This document shows, piece after piece, positions 51,588 to 59,828 of a DNA stretch of 64,000 bases. The stretch's first letter is position 1. Each line of letters begins with the position of its first letter. The stretch covers positions 1-64,000 of the forward strand of contig JANQIO010000178.1 of the NCBI GenBank assembly GCA_028282105.1, read 5' to 3'. A program made the position numbers and the translations under genes. The DNA comes from Halieaceae bacterium (GTDB taxonomy: Bacteria > Pseudomonadota > Gammaproteobacteria > Pseudomonadales > Halieaceae). The notes beneath the pieces are model-generated. The model did not search any database and was not told the origin of the DNA. It saw nothing but the letters and a program-made list of their open reading frames with translations.

Positions 51588-52435
51588 CAATCGCATATCT
51601 CAATGGTGACTTCCTGCCGCTGGAACAGGCGCGGATCAGCCCGCTGGACCGGGGCTTCCTGTTTGGCGACGGCATCTACGAGGTGGTGCCCTCCTACGGC
51701 GGCCGCATGGTGGGTTTTGGCCCCCACATGGAGCGCATGAAAAACGGCCTGGCGGCGATCGACATCAAACTCGACTGGGATGAAGCGCAGTGGCATAAGG
51801 TGTGCGACGAACTGATCGAGAAGAACGGCGGTGGCGACCTGGGCATCTACCTGCACGTGAGCCGCGGCGCCGACAACAACCGCAACCACGCCTATCCGCA
51901 GGGCATTGAGCCGACGGTGTTTGGCTATACCTTCGACATACCGCCGGCGCCCGTGGCAGACCGCGGCACCACCAGGACCTTCACAGTCACTACCACCCAG
52001 GACATGCGCTGGAAGCGCTGCAACATCAAGTCCACCGCTCTGCTTGGCAATGTAATCCACTACAACCAGGGCGACGGCAGCGATGAAACCGTTCTCTACA
52101 ACGCCGCGGGTGAAATCACCGAAGCCGCTGCCTGCAACGTGTTTATCGTCAAGGACGGTGTGGTGGCGACCCCGGATACCGACCACCAGATTTTGCCTGG
52201 CATCACCCGCCTGCTGTTGGTGGAAATCCTGCGCGCCGACGGCAGCATTCCCGTTGAGGAACGGGTGGTGACACTGGACGAACTGCGCCATGCGGACGAG
52301 GTGTGGCTGACCTCCTCCACCAAGGAAGTGGGCCCGGTGGTGATGATTGATGGCGCCCCGGTCGGCGAAGGCGAGCCCGGACCGGTCTGGGAGCGCGCCC
52401 AGGCCCTGTTCTCGGAATTCAAATACGACTACTGA
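51584..52435 (+). CDS. dat: D-amino-acid aminotransferase (class IV PLP enzyme)
   Basis: A 283-residue class-IV aminotransferase. It has LDRGFLFGDGIYEVV, the catalytic Lys149 in RCNIKSTALLGNV, and the phosphate-binding GEITEAAACNVFIV. The stretch DMRWKRCNIKS matches D-amino-acid transaminase more than branched-chain or aminodeoxychorismate enzymes. It would interconvert D-glutamate/D-alanine with 2-oxoglutarate/pyruvate. It overlaps both neighbours (4 bp, 1 bp), tying it to 5-oxoproline and alanine racemase genes. Confidence 0.93.
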   Translation: MTIAYLNGDFLPLEQARISPLDRGFLFGDGIYEVVPSYGGRMVGFGPHMERMKNGLAAIDIKLDWDEAQWHKVCDELIEKNGGGDLGIYLHVSRGADNNRNHAYPQGIEPTVFGYTFDIPPAPVADRGTTRTFTVTTTQDMRWKRCNIKSTALLGNVIHYNQGDGSDETVLYNAAGEITEAAACNVFIVKDGVVATPDTDHQILPGITRLLLVEILRADGSIPVEERVVTLDELRHADEVWLTSSTKEVGPVVMIDGAPVGEGEPGPVWERAQALFSEFKYDY

Positions 52436-53520
52436 TGGCCCGACCCACCCAGGCCATCGTCGACCTTGAGGCCCTGCGCCACAACTGCCGGCTGGCTCGT
52501 TCGCTGAGCAGCGACGGCAAGCTGATGGCGGTGGTCAAGGCCAATGCCTACGGCCACGGCGCGATACCCGCGGCCAAAGCCCTGGAGCCACTGGTGTCTG
52601 CCTTTGCGGTCGCCTGCATCGAGGAAGCGGAAGACCTGCGCAACGCTGGCGTCGCCCGCCCGATCCTGCTGATGGAGGGCATCTTCCAGGCTGAGGAACT
52701 GGAAATCGCCGCCCAACGCGACTTCTGGGTGATGCTGCAGAACCACCAGCAGTTGGACGAGCTGGACGCTGCGACATTGTCACGGCCGGTCACCTGCTGG
52801 CTCAAGCTCGACAGCGGTATGCATCGGCTGGGCTTCTCCCTGGACGAGTCGGCCGCTCTGTTGGCGCGCCTGCGCGCCAGCCCCAATGCCAGCGGTGATG
52901 TGGTCATGGCGACTCATCTGGCCCGCGCCGACGAGTTGGACAACGACTTTACCCCGCAGCAAATCCGCGTTTTCCGAGGACATACCGCCGCGTTGGGGAC
53001 TCCCTGCAGCATGGCCAATTCGCCGGGGCTACTGGGCTGGCCGGAGTCCCGGGATGCCTGGAACCGCGCCGGCGTCATGCTCTACGGACAGTCACCCTTC
53101 CCCGAGCCACACCCGCAGGCGGACCAGCTGAAACCGGTGATGACCCTGCAATCGGAAATCATCGCCCTGCGCGATGTGGCCGCGGGCGAGTCGGTGGGCT
53201 ATGGCGGCGCCTGGACGGCTCGCCGCGGCAGCCGCATCGCGACTATCCCGGTCGGCTATGGTGACGGCTATCCGCGCAACGCCGGTAACGGCACACCGGT
53301 GCTGGTAGGCGGCCGGCGCGTACCGCTGGTGGGGCGTGTCTCCATGGACATGATCACCGTAGACGTGACCGACCTGCCGCCGATGGCGGTCGGCGCACCG
53401 GTGGAACTGTGGGGAGACCATATCACTGCCAATGAAGTGGCGTCCCATGCGGGCAGCATCGGCTACGAAATCATGACCCGTATGCTGCCGCGAGTGCCTC
53501 GCCGCTACCTGGGTCAGTAA
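52435..53520 (+). CDS. alr: Alanine racemase
   Basis: A 361-residue PLP-dependent racemase. The cofactor Lys35 sits in VVKANAYGHG, and the second catalytic Tyr in ESVGYGGAW, with IPVGYGDGYPR and GRVSMDMITVD also conserved. It interconverts L- and D-alanine. The start codon shares a base with the dat stop (TGATG). This position in a D-amino acid operon suggests it serves catabolism or recycling in addition to wall precursor supply, as seen with DadX-type enzymes; that is inference. Confidence 0.95.
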   Translation: MARPTQAIVDLEALRHNCRLARSLSSDGKLMAVVKANAYGHGAIPAAKALEPLVSAFAVACIEEAEDLRNAGVARPILLMEGIFQAEELEIAAQRDFWVMLQNHQQLDELDAATLSRPVTCWLKLDSGMHRLGFSLDESAALLARLRASPNASGDVVMATHLARADELDNDFTPQQIRVFRGHTAALGTPCSMANSPGLLGWPESRDAWNRAGVMLYGQSPFPEPHPQADQLKPVMTLQSEIIALRDVAAGESVGYGGAWTARRGSRIATIPVGYGDGYPRNAGNGTPVLVGGRRVPLVGRVSMDMITVDVTDLPPMAVGAPVELWGDHITANEVASHAGSIGYEIMTRMLPRVPRRYLGQ

Positions 53521-53626
53521 CAGCGATTCAATGACACCTCCCCAGCAGCGCCCGGCAACAAGTCTTAACGTGACCTGGCGCAGCGGCGATTGCTAACATC
53601 AGCTTCCCAATGGTCATGAGTCCCCC

Positions 53627-56600
53627 GTGAAACGCTCGCTACGAATCCTGAGCCTGCTGGTCATTGCCCTGATAGTGTTGCGGGGCGCAGAGTATGTGGT
53701 GGAACAGGCGCTCAACCGCGAGCTGCCGCCCCTGCTGACTGAGGCGTTGGACATACCGGTGCGCATCGCCCCGTTGCGCGCCGACATCATCACCCTGACG
53801 GCCAAGACCGCCCGCTTCGAGATGGGGGAGCCCGATCACCTGGCCATCGACGCCGGCGAGGTGTGGGTCAGCCTCAACTGGACGGACCTGTTGAGCGGTG
53901 AAATTCGCCTGGTCACCGGCGCCGGCCAGGAGCTGCTGATCGATCTGTCCGCCTGGCCAGAAAGCGAGGGGCCGCCGAGCGAGGACTATGCCAACCTGGA
54001 GCAGTGGTTGCCCAGCATGCTGGATGTGGGAGACCTGCGCTACCGGCGCGAAGACGGCAGTGAACTGCATTTCTATAACGCTCGCTGGCGCCGCGCCGGT
54101 GACGACAACGCCAGCCTCGCCTGGCAGAGCCGCTTTCCCACCGGCAACGTTGATATCGATATCGACCTGGCCTCGCTGACAGACTTCCTGTGGCTGCGCG
54201 CCTTCCAGGCCTCGATCACCCTGGCCACCGACCAGGAGCAGTTACCGATATCCGAACTGGGCCTGTCGATCACCCCAACGGCAGACCAGGGCTACCACCT
54301 GGAGATCGATGGCGAGCTGGCCGGCATGCCGGTGGATCTCTCTGCAAATGGCACCGAGGCCTGGGCCCTGCCCCGCGTCTCCAACACCCGCGTCGAATTT
54401 GTGAATGCCCCTGAACTGGGCGCATTGATCAAGCTGCTGACTGCCGACGGCAAGGAGGACGCCTACCAGGGCGAGCTGTCGAGGACGGTGCCCGCCATCA
54501 ATCTACCGCGCCACGACGGCGAGTTGGATATTGGTGAACTGCGCTTCGGCAAGGAGAAGCTCCACGATGTGGGCTTCAGCATGACCACCAGCGGCAGCTA
54601 CCTGGCATTCACGCGCATTGCCGCCTCCGGCCCCTATGCACACCTGGTGGCCAGTGCGGCGATCGCCACCGTGGAAGAAGGTTGGCAGGTGGCCCTGGGG
54701 GGCGACATGATTGCCAACACCCCGGACAAGGGCATCATGGCACGCTACGTGGACTCCCAATGGCTGGCCAAGCGCGGGCGTACCCGGCTTAAAACCCACG
54801 GCAACAACTGGGTGCAACTGCTGGACGAGCTGGAGGGCACCATGGATCTGGCGGGTGTGCACCGTGGCAGAGTGGAGACCCCGGTATCAGTGCATGCGGA
54901 GGTGGACGGTTCACCCGATCGCTTCGCCCTGGAGAACGTGATGCTGCAGCTTGGCGACTCGACGGTGTCTGGCGAAGTGGCCTTTTCCAGCGTCGACGAT
55001 CTCTACCTGCGCTTCAGCGCCGAGGGCACACGGCTGGACCTGCGCTTCCTGGCGACGGAAGACTCCGCCATGCAAGAGCCCGGGGTGACTGTGCCGACCT
55101 TCCTGACCTGGCTGCCTCGCTACAATGTGGACGCCGAGCTGGATTTTGACGCGGTGGTGCTGCCCGAGTTCGAACTGACCAACCCCAAGGTCAGTATCAA
55201 TCGCGGCCTGGAAGCCGGCGAGTTCCTGCTATCCGCCACCGGTCCCTCAGCGGGCGGGCTGGAAGTGGACTTTGACTACCGGGTGCTCGATTCCGGCGTC
55301 GCCGACACCACCCTGGAATTCCGTCTAGACAAGGTCTATGTGTCCGAGTTCTTTGGCCTCGGCACCAGCGCCCTGGACAGCCGCACCAGCGGCCTGCTGT
55401 CACTCGCGGCCCAGGGCAGTTCGATTCGCGAAGTACTCAAGCGCGGCCGTGGCGACGCCAGGTTGCAAATTGAGAGGCGGGACGACGGCGACTGGTCGCG
55501 GTCTGCGAGCCCGGGAGAGACGGTGACATTCAACGGCAAACCCTCACTGGCGGTCGAGGACAACGCGGTGGTGGGTGTGGTGTTGGAGGACATTGATATC
55601 GATGCCCTGCAGCAGGACGTCACCGGCACGTTTTCCATCATCGTGACCCGCGAGCCGGCAATGGTGGCGGACCTGACCTCCACGCGCCTGAATATCGACC
55701 GCATCATGGATTTCATTCCCGAGTCGACCGATGCCGCTGATGAATCCGACACGCTGACGCTCTTGCGCGATGCCGTGCCCGGCCGCATCAGCCTCGCCGT
55801 TGACGACCTGGTGTGGCTGGAGCGGGAGTTCAGGCAGGTCGACCTGGCACTGACCGCCAGGTCCGGCTATTTCGGCTTTGAAAAACTGTCGTTTACTCAC
55901 AAGAACGCAAGAGTGGACGGTGGGATAGCGCTCAATTGGAGGGATCCGCAAACCGCTTCACTGAACGCCGATATGCGCATGGAGCAGTTGCGGCTGCTGG
56001 AGTTCTTCGGCCTCGAGGAGCAGCGCCTGCGCGACAAGCTCAGCGCGCCACTGGCGGGCGAACTGAAACTGGCGAGCAGTGGCGACAGCCTGGCCGCGCT
56101 GATGGCGCGCCTGAACGGCCAACTTCTGCTGGAGACCACCGACCCCAGCGAACCTGCCCCCGACCGCCTGGATATCGCCTTTGAGCAGTTACCCGACGGC
56201 AGCCGCATCGCATTTCGCGAGCTCAAGTTCGTGGGCAGTGATGTGCAGGGCCAGTTGCGCGTGACCACCGGCACGCCCCGGCGTTTCGAGCTGGAGCTGG
56301 ACGGCGGCACCCTCGACCTCACCCCCTGGGAGTTGGCCGACACGCCGGCTGTAGACAGGGCCGAGGGCAGCGACACCGGGCCGGTGCGGCAAACCGCACA
56401 GGTAGCGCGCAATGTGGTGGGTTTCGCCGGCAGCCTGTTTGGCGGCAGCGAGCGGGAGACTGAACCGGGAGAGCGGATATTCAGCAGTGAGCCGCTGGAA
56501 CTGCAGGCGCTGAGCAATACTGACGTGCGGGTAAAAGGCCGGCTGGGGCGCATCTACAGTGGCACTATTGTGGCCGAGGACTTCGAGGTGGATGCGAGAA

Positions 56601-57409
56601 TGGCCGAGGGCAAGCTGGCGGTCAGCGTCAACGCTGCCGAGGCCAATGGTGGGCCGCTAACCGCAAGCTTCAAGTTTGACGGTACAGTTACACCGCCGGC
56701 CATGGCACTGGATGTGCAGGGCGTCAACGTACATCGGCAGCCGGATCAGGGGGGCTACCCCACCTCCATGCACGCCGTCCTGAGCAGCAGCGGTGCCAGC
56801 GAAGCCGAGATCGCGGCCAACCTCAATGGCCAGGCCTACCTGGAACTGGGCCGCGGGCCGATGGACTACCGCGGCGTGAACTTTCTCACCGCCGATATGG
56901 CCAGCAATATGTTCAATGTGCTGATTCCCAATGCCAAGGAGCGCACCCCTGAAGTGCGCTGCGGGGCCTCGCTGCTGGAGTTCAACACCGGTATCGGCGC
57001 TACCCCCTATGGCTATGCGGTGCAAACCCGCTCTGCCAACCTGTTGGGGGGCATGGAAATTGACCTGATAGAAGAACAGATGCGCGTGCGCTTCCAGTCG
57101 CGCTCCCGCAAGGGCGTGGGCATTTCAATTGGCAACGCCTTCTCAAGCACCGTCGAACTGGCGGGTCCGCTGAATGATCCGGCCATCGTTCCCAATACCC
57201 CCGGCCTGCTGGTGCGTGGCTGGGCCGCCTTCATGACCGCCGGTCTGTCGGTGCTGGGCGAGAGCGTAATGAACCGCATGCTCGCCAGCGAAGACCCCTG
57301 CGGCTCACTGAAGAAGGAAATGCGCAAAAAACTCTGCGACAGCGACGCGCCCCTCTCTGATTCCCCACTCGCCTGCCCGGCGACCGACATCACCGCCGCC
57401 AAAGGCTGA
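53627..57409 (+). CDS. Large AsmA-like (YhdP/TamB-type) envelope protein
   Basis: A 1260-residue protein starting at GTG, with one N-terminal TM helix (ILSLLVIALIVLRGAEYVV) and an otherwise beta-rich body of repeating strands, such as LDIGELRFGKEKLHDVGFSM and TYLAFTRIAAS-like segments. The last 250 residues match the AsmA C-terminal region (GTVTPPAMALDVQGVNV ... AELNG-type repeats). AsmA-like proteins are thought to form hydrophobic grooves that carry phospholipids to the outer membrane. The mature part ends in a Cys-rich stretch (EDPCGSLKKEMRKKLC). It is 106 bp after alr and probably a separate unit. Confidence 0.85.
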   Translation: MKRSLRILSLLVIALIVLRGAEYVVEQALNRELPPLLTEALDIPVRIAPLRADIITLTAKTARFEMGEPDHLAIDAGEVWVSLNWTDLLSGEIRLVTGAGQELLIDLSAWPESEGPPSEDYANLEQWLPSMLDVGDLRYRREDGSELHFYNARWRRAGDDNASLAWQSRFPTGNVDIDIDLASLTDFLWLRAFQASITLATDQEQLPISELGLSITPTADQGYHLEIDGELAGMPVDLSANGTEAWALPRVSNTRVEFVNAPELGALIKLLTADGKEDAYQGELSRTVPAINLPRHDGELDIGELRFGKEKLHDVGFSMTTSGSYLAFTRIAASGPYAHLVASAAIATVEEGWQVALGGDMIANTPDKGIMARYVDSQWLAKRGRTRLKTHGNNWVQLLDELEGTMDLAGVHRGRVETPVSVHAEVDGSPDRFALENVMLQLGDSTVSGEVAFSSVDDLYLRFSAEGTRLDLRFLATEDSAMQEPGVTVPTFLTWLPRYNVDAELDFDAVVLPEFELTNPKVSINRGLEAGEFLLSATGPSAGGLEVDFDYRVLDSGVADTTLEFRLDKVYVSEFFGLGTSALDSRTSGLLSLAAQGSSIREVLKRGRGDARLQIERRDDGDWSRSASPGETVTFNGKPSLAVEDNAVVGVVLEDIDIDALQQDVTGTFSIIVTREPAMVADLTSTRLNIDRIMDFIPESTDAADESDTLTLLRDAVPGRISLAVDDLVWLEREFRQVDLALTARSGYFGFEKLSFTHKNARVDGGIALNWRDPQTASLNADMRMEQLRLLEFFGLEEQRLRDKLSAPLAGELKLASSGDSLAALMARLNGQLLLETTDPSEPAPDRLDIAFEQLPDGSRIAFRELKFVGSDVQGQLRVTTGTPRRFELELDGGTLDLTPWELADTPAVDRAEGSDTGPVRQTAQVARNVVGFAGSLFGGSERETEPGERIFSSEPLELQALSNTDVRVKGRLGRIYSGTIVAEDFEVDARMAEGKLAVSVNAAEANGGPLTASFKFDGTVTPPAMALDVQGVNVHRQPDQGGYPTSMHAVLSSSGASEAEIAANLNGQAYLELGRGPMDYRGVNFLTADMASNMFNVLIPNAKERTPEVRCGASLLEFNTGIGATPYGYAVQTRSANLLGGMEIDLIEEQMRVRFQSRSRKGVGISIGNAFSSTVELAGPLNDPAIVPNTPGLLVRGWAAFMTAGLSVLGESVMNRMLASEDPCGSLKKEMRKKLCDSDAPLSDSPLACPATDITAAKG

Positions 57410-57437
57410 TACGGCTTCAGCACCAACGACTGGGGCA

Positions 57438-57680
57438 GCGCCTCCCAACCACATTAAAGACGCGATCTGTAACTCACTCAAAAAGCAAAACGGTCACGTA
57501 GCGCCTCTCAACCACCTTAGAGACGCGGCCTCTAGCGGTCTTCAAAAAAAGCAAAACCGTCATGTAGCGCCTCCCAACCACCTTAGAGACGCGGCCTACA
57601 GCAGTCTTCAAAAAAAGCAAAATGGTGACGCAGCGCCTCCCAACTAACTTAAAGGCGCGGCCTATAGCGGTCTTATAAAT
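57438..57680. repeat. 63-66 bp tandem repeat, four copies
   Basis: Units beginning GCGCCTCCCAACCAC start at 57438, 57501, 57567 and 57633; the last is partial. Each carries an A-rich GCAAAA stretch and GACGCGGCC. On the minus strand a 71-codon ORF (57474-57689) reads through, giving a 22-residue repeat (FLKTAVGRVSKVVGRRYMTVLL). It has no ribosome site I trust and starts inside the next gene's end, so it is not called as a gene. Confidence 0.9.
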
Positions 57681-58002
57681 AGTACGCACGAAGAATACGG
57701 ATTAGATAAACCAAGGTAATCGCCGTAAACGCCAGCGAAGACCCAATACCAAAGGAAAACCCACCCAACGCAAACACCCCCACGCTGAGAATCGCCCACC
57801 ACTTGATCATGCCCTGTATGTCCGGGCCGGCCGCCTGCTGGGGAATGTAGAGAAACTCCTTGCCGGTGAGGGCTGCGCCGCAGTTGTAGCACTTGGCTGC
57901 ATTTGACGGCACCGGGCCGCCACATTGCACGCAGGCCAGCACCTTGATCGCCTGCTCGGTATCGGCCTGGGCGGCCTGTTGTTGATTCTGGTTATCGTCC
58001 AT
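57673..58002 (-). CDS. Zinc-ribbon membrane protein
   Basis: A 109-residue protein from ATG 58002 (GAGGGG upstream); the long track ORF reads through the neighbour. The N-terminal Gln-rich segment is followed by a zinc ribbon CVQCGGPVPSNAAKCYNCG and then two TM helices at the C-terminus. The zinc ribbon may be structural or protein-binding. It overlaps the first base region of the tandem repeat at its 3' end and lies 13 bp downstream of the BtrH-type gene, so the two are probably coexpressed. Confidence 0.83.
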   Translation of the reverse strand: MDDNQNQQQAAQADTEQAIKVLACVQCGGPVPSNAAKCYNCGAALTGKEFLYIPQQAAGPDIQGMIKWWAILSVGVFALGGFSFGIGSSLAFTAITLVYLIRILRAYYL

Positions 58003-58015
58003 GGATACCCCTCGG

Positions 58016-59065
58016 TCAGGCAGCCTGTTGCAGCCGCATACCCAACTGCTCGATGAGCATCGTTTCGTCTTGCAGGATACCGCGCAGGCGCCCGCTGACC
58101 GTCTGCCAGGCGGCCTCGGCATGCGGCGCCGCCGCCAGTTCCCGCAGCGCCGGTGACAGCGCGTTCCAGCGCTCGGCGGCGCGCACAGCCAGCGCCACGT
58201 CATCCGCTGATACCAGCGCGGTATCGCGCTCGCGCGCCCAGGCCAGGAACACGGCGAAGTGATTGCGGAAAAAGCCGCCGCCGGTACCGAACTTGACGAT
58301 GGCGTTGTCCAGGTAGACCAGCCGCTCGGCGGCATCATCCAGGCCCGGCCAACTGTCCACGGCGTCGCACAGCGCGGCCAGGCCCGACAGGCCGGTCTCA
58401 CAGCGGCCCTGCCCCCCCGCTGCCGCGGCCATGAGATCGCGCTGCGAGGTGTCCACGCCCTGCATGCGCTCAACCGTAATCCGCAGGGCAAGGGCAGCGG
58501 CCTCGGTCAGGCTGTGACGCACCTCTCCCGACTGGAACTTGCCCCACTGGTTGTAGGTGGAAATACCCACCGGCGGATTGCGGCTCTGGACCAGGGCCTG
58601 CATGGAGCAGGTCTCCGGATAGTCGTTGATACGATCGGCGATATAGACCTCGCCGGCTTCCTCGTCAAAACCCAGCAGCACAAAGCGATGGCCTGGAAAA
58701 TGCACGGTGTACTCGCGGTAGTCCAGATAGAAGATATCGCCGGACAGCATGGTGGGCCGGCCGGCGAGGATTTCCGCCTTCACATCTTCCCAGGCCTTGT
58801 CATTATCAGGCTCCATCTGCTCGCTGTAATCGATACCAAGAGTGCGAGCGATATCCGCCTCCATGGTCGAGCCACGCCCGAAGGCCATGAATGGCGGGCT
58901 GGCGTCCGGGTACTCGAAGTAGACGGCATCCAGCCCCGCCCCGAGGCCAAATACCACGCCCTCGGGCAGGTCCAGGCCACAGTAGTGATAAATCAGGTTG
59001 CGCATGCTGCCACTGCCACAGTGGCCGGCGGGCACGATCCTGAAGTCATCGATCATTGCGCGCAT
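58016..59065 (-). CDS. BtrH N-terminal domain / DUF4872 protein
   Basis: A 349-residue protein. Residues 10-150 match the BtrH N-terminal domain (GHCGSGSMRNLIYHYCGLDL, VFGLGAGLDAVYFEY), related to papain-like acyltransferases. BtrH transfers an acyl side chain from an acyl carrier protein in butirosin synthesis. The rest, including HFPGHRFVLLGFDEEAG and the helical C-terminus, matches DUF4872. A Cys in HCGSG and a His in PGHRFV could form the acyl-transfer pair. No carrier protein or biosynthetic cluster is visible; function unknown. Confidence 0.86.
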   Translation of the reverse strand: MRAMIDDFRIVPAGHCGSGSMRNLIYHYCGLDLPEGVVFGLGAGLDAVYFEYPDASPPFMAFGRGSTMEADIARTLGIDYSEQMEPDNDKAWEDVKAEILAGRPTMLSGDIFYLDYREYTVHFPGHRFVLLGFDEEAGEVYIADRINDYPETCSMQALVQSRNPPVGISTYNQWGKFQSGEVRHSLTEAAALALRITVERMQGVDTSQRDLMAAAAGGQGRCETGLSGLAALCDAVDSWPGLDDAAERLVYLDNAIVKFGTGGGFFRNHFAVFLAWARERDTALVSADDVALAVRAAERWNALSPALRELAAAPHAEAAWQTVSGRLRGILQDETMLIEQLGMRLQQAA

Positions 59066-59181
59066 AGGGACGCAGCTTCCTCGTTAATGTGGGTCACAGC
59101 ATACACCGGACGGCGCAGCGGCCGTAAATCCGGCAAAGGATGGCCGCACGTATAGTGTTCATACGAACACGGCATAAATCC

Positions 59182-59739
59182 ATGCTTTATAAAAACGCCG
59201 CCCTGCACTTTGGCACTGCAGCACTGATCTTTCTCCTGTGGCGGGCGGCCGATGTCTGGTATACCGGCAGCCGGCACGCCCTGGCCAGTGGCCTGTCAGT
59301 CACACTGGCAGCGCTGGTGGGAATCATCTGGGCAACGGTTATTCACGAGTGGCTGCATCTGGTCGGCGCCCGCCTGGCAGGCGCCCAGGTGACCGCCGCC
59401 AAACGCTACACCCTGCTGGTCTACGACTACGACTTTGCCAGTAATAGCCTGGGGCAATTCAACGTGATGAGCGTGGCCGGCCAACTCGGTAGCTGGATCG
59501 CGGTGTTGCTACTTGCCTGGCTGGTGCCCGCCGACAACCCGGGGCGCGCCATGCTGGCCGCCGGCGCCATCGGCTCGGCGATCTTTGCCGCCGGTGTTGA
59601 GCTGCCACCGCTGCTCAGGGCACAGCGCAGCGGTGATCCCTTCGCGGAGCTTTCCAAGATCACACCGAAGGTGTTGGGCGCCAGTGCCGCCGCCGCGATC
59701 GCCGTGGCCTATATCGCCTGGAAACTGCGCTACGGCTGA
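59182..59739 (+). CDS. HExxH integral membrane protein
   Basis: A 185-residue membrane protein with about four TM segments. The TM2 end carries IHEWLHLVGARLAGA, an HExxH motif of zinc metalloproteases (M50- or DUF3267-like). A second metal-site motif is not obvious, so catalysis is uncertain. Starts at 59140 and 59182 are both possible; the latter omits a hydrophilic leader and is preferred without a strong ribosome site. It is divergent from the BtrH-type gene. Confidence 0.72.
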   Translation: MLYKNAALHFGTAALIFLLWRAADVWYTGSRHALASGLSVTLAALVGIIWATVIHEWLHLVGARLAGAQVTAAKRYTLLVYDYDFASNSLGQFNVMSVAGQLGSWIAVLLLAWLVPADNPGRAMLAAGAIGSAIFAAGVELPPLLRAQRSGDPFAELSKITPKVLGASAAAAIAVAYIAWKLRYG

Positions 59740-59828
59740 GCCCAAAGGATGGCCCAAGGGGACAGCCGCGGGGCTTTGCTTTACCATACAGTTTTTGTCG
59801 ATGACTGAGCCCGATCAGCACCACACCC

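Noticed and set aside
50553-51596. 347-residue minus-strand ORF opposite the DUF4392 gene
   Set aside because: Gly/His/Gln-rich shadow; the sense gene overlaps its operon neighbours precisely and carries the family motifs.
57474-57689. Minus-strand 71-codon ORF with a 22-residue internal repeat
   Set aside because: It arises from the tandem repeat and starts inside the zinc-ribbon gene's end, with no convincing ribosome site. It is reported as a repeat finding and not as a gene.
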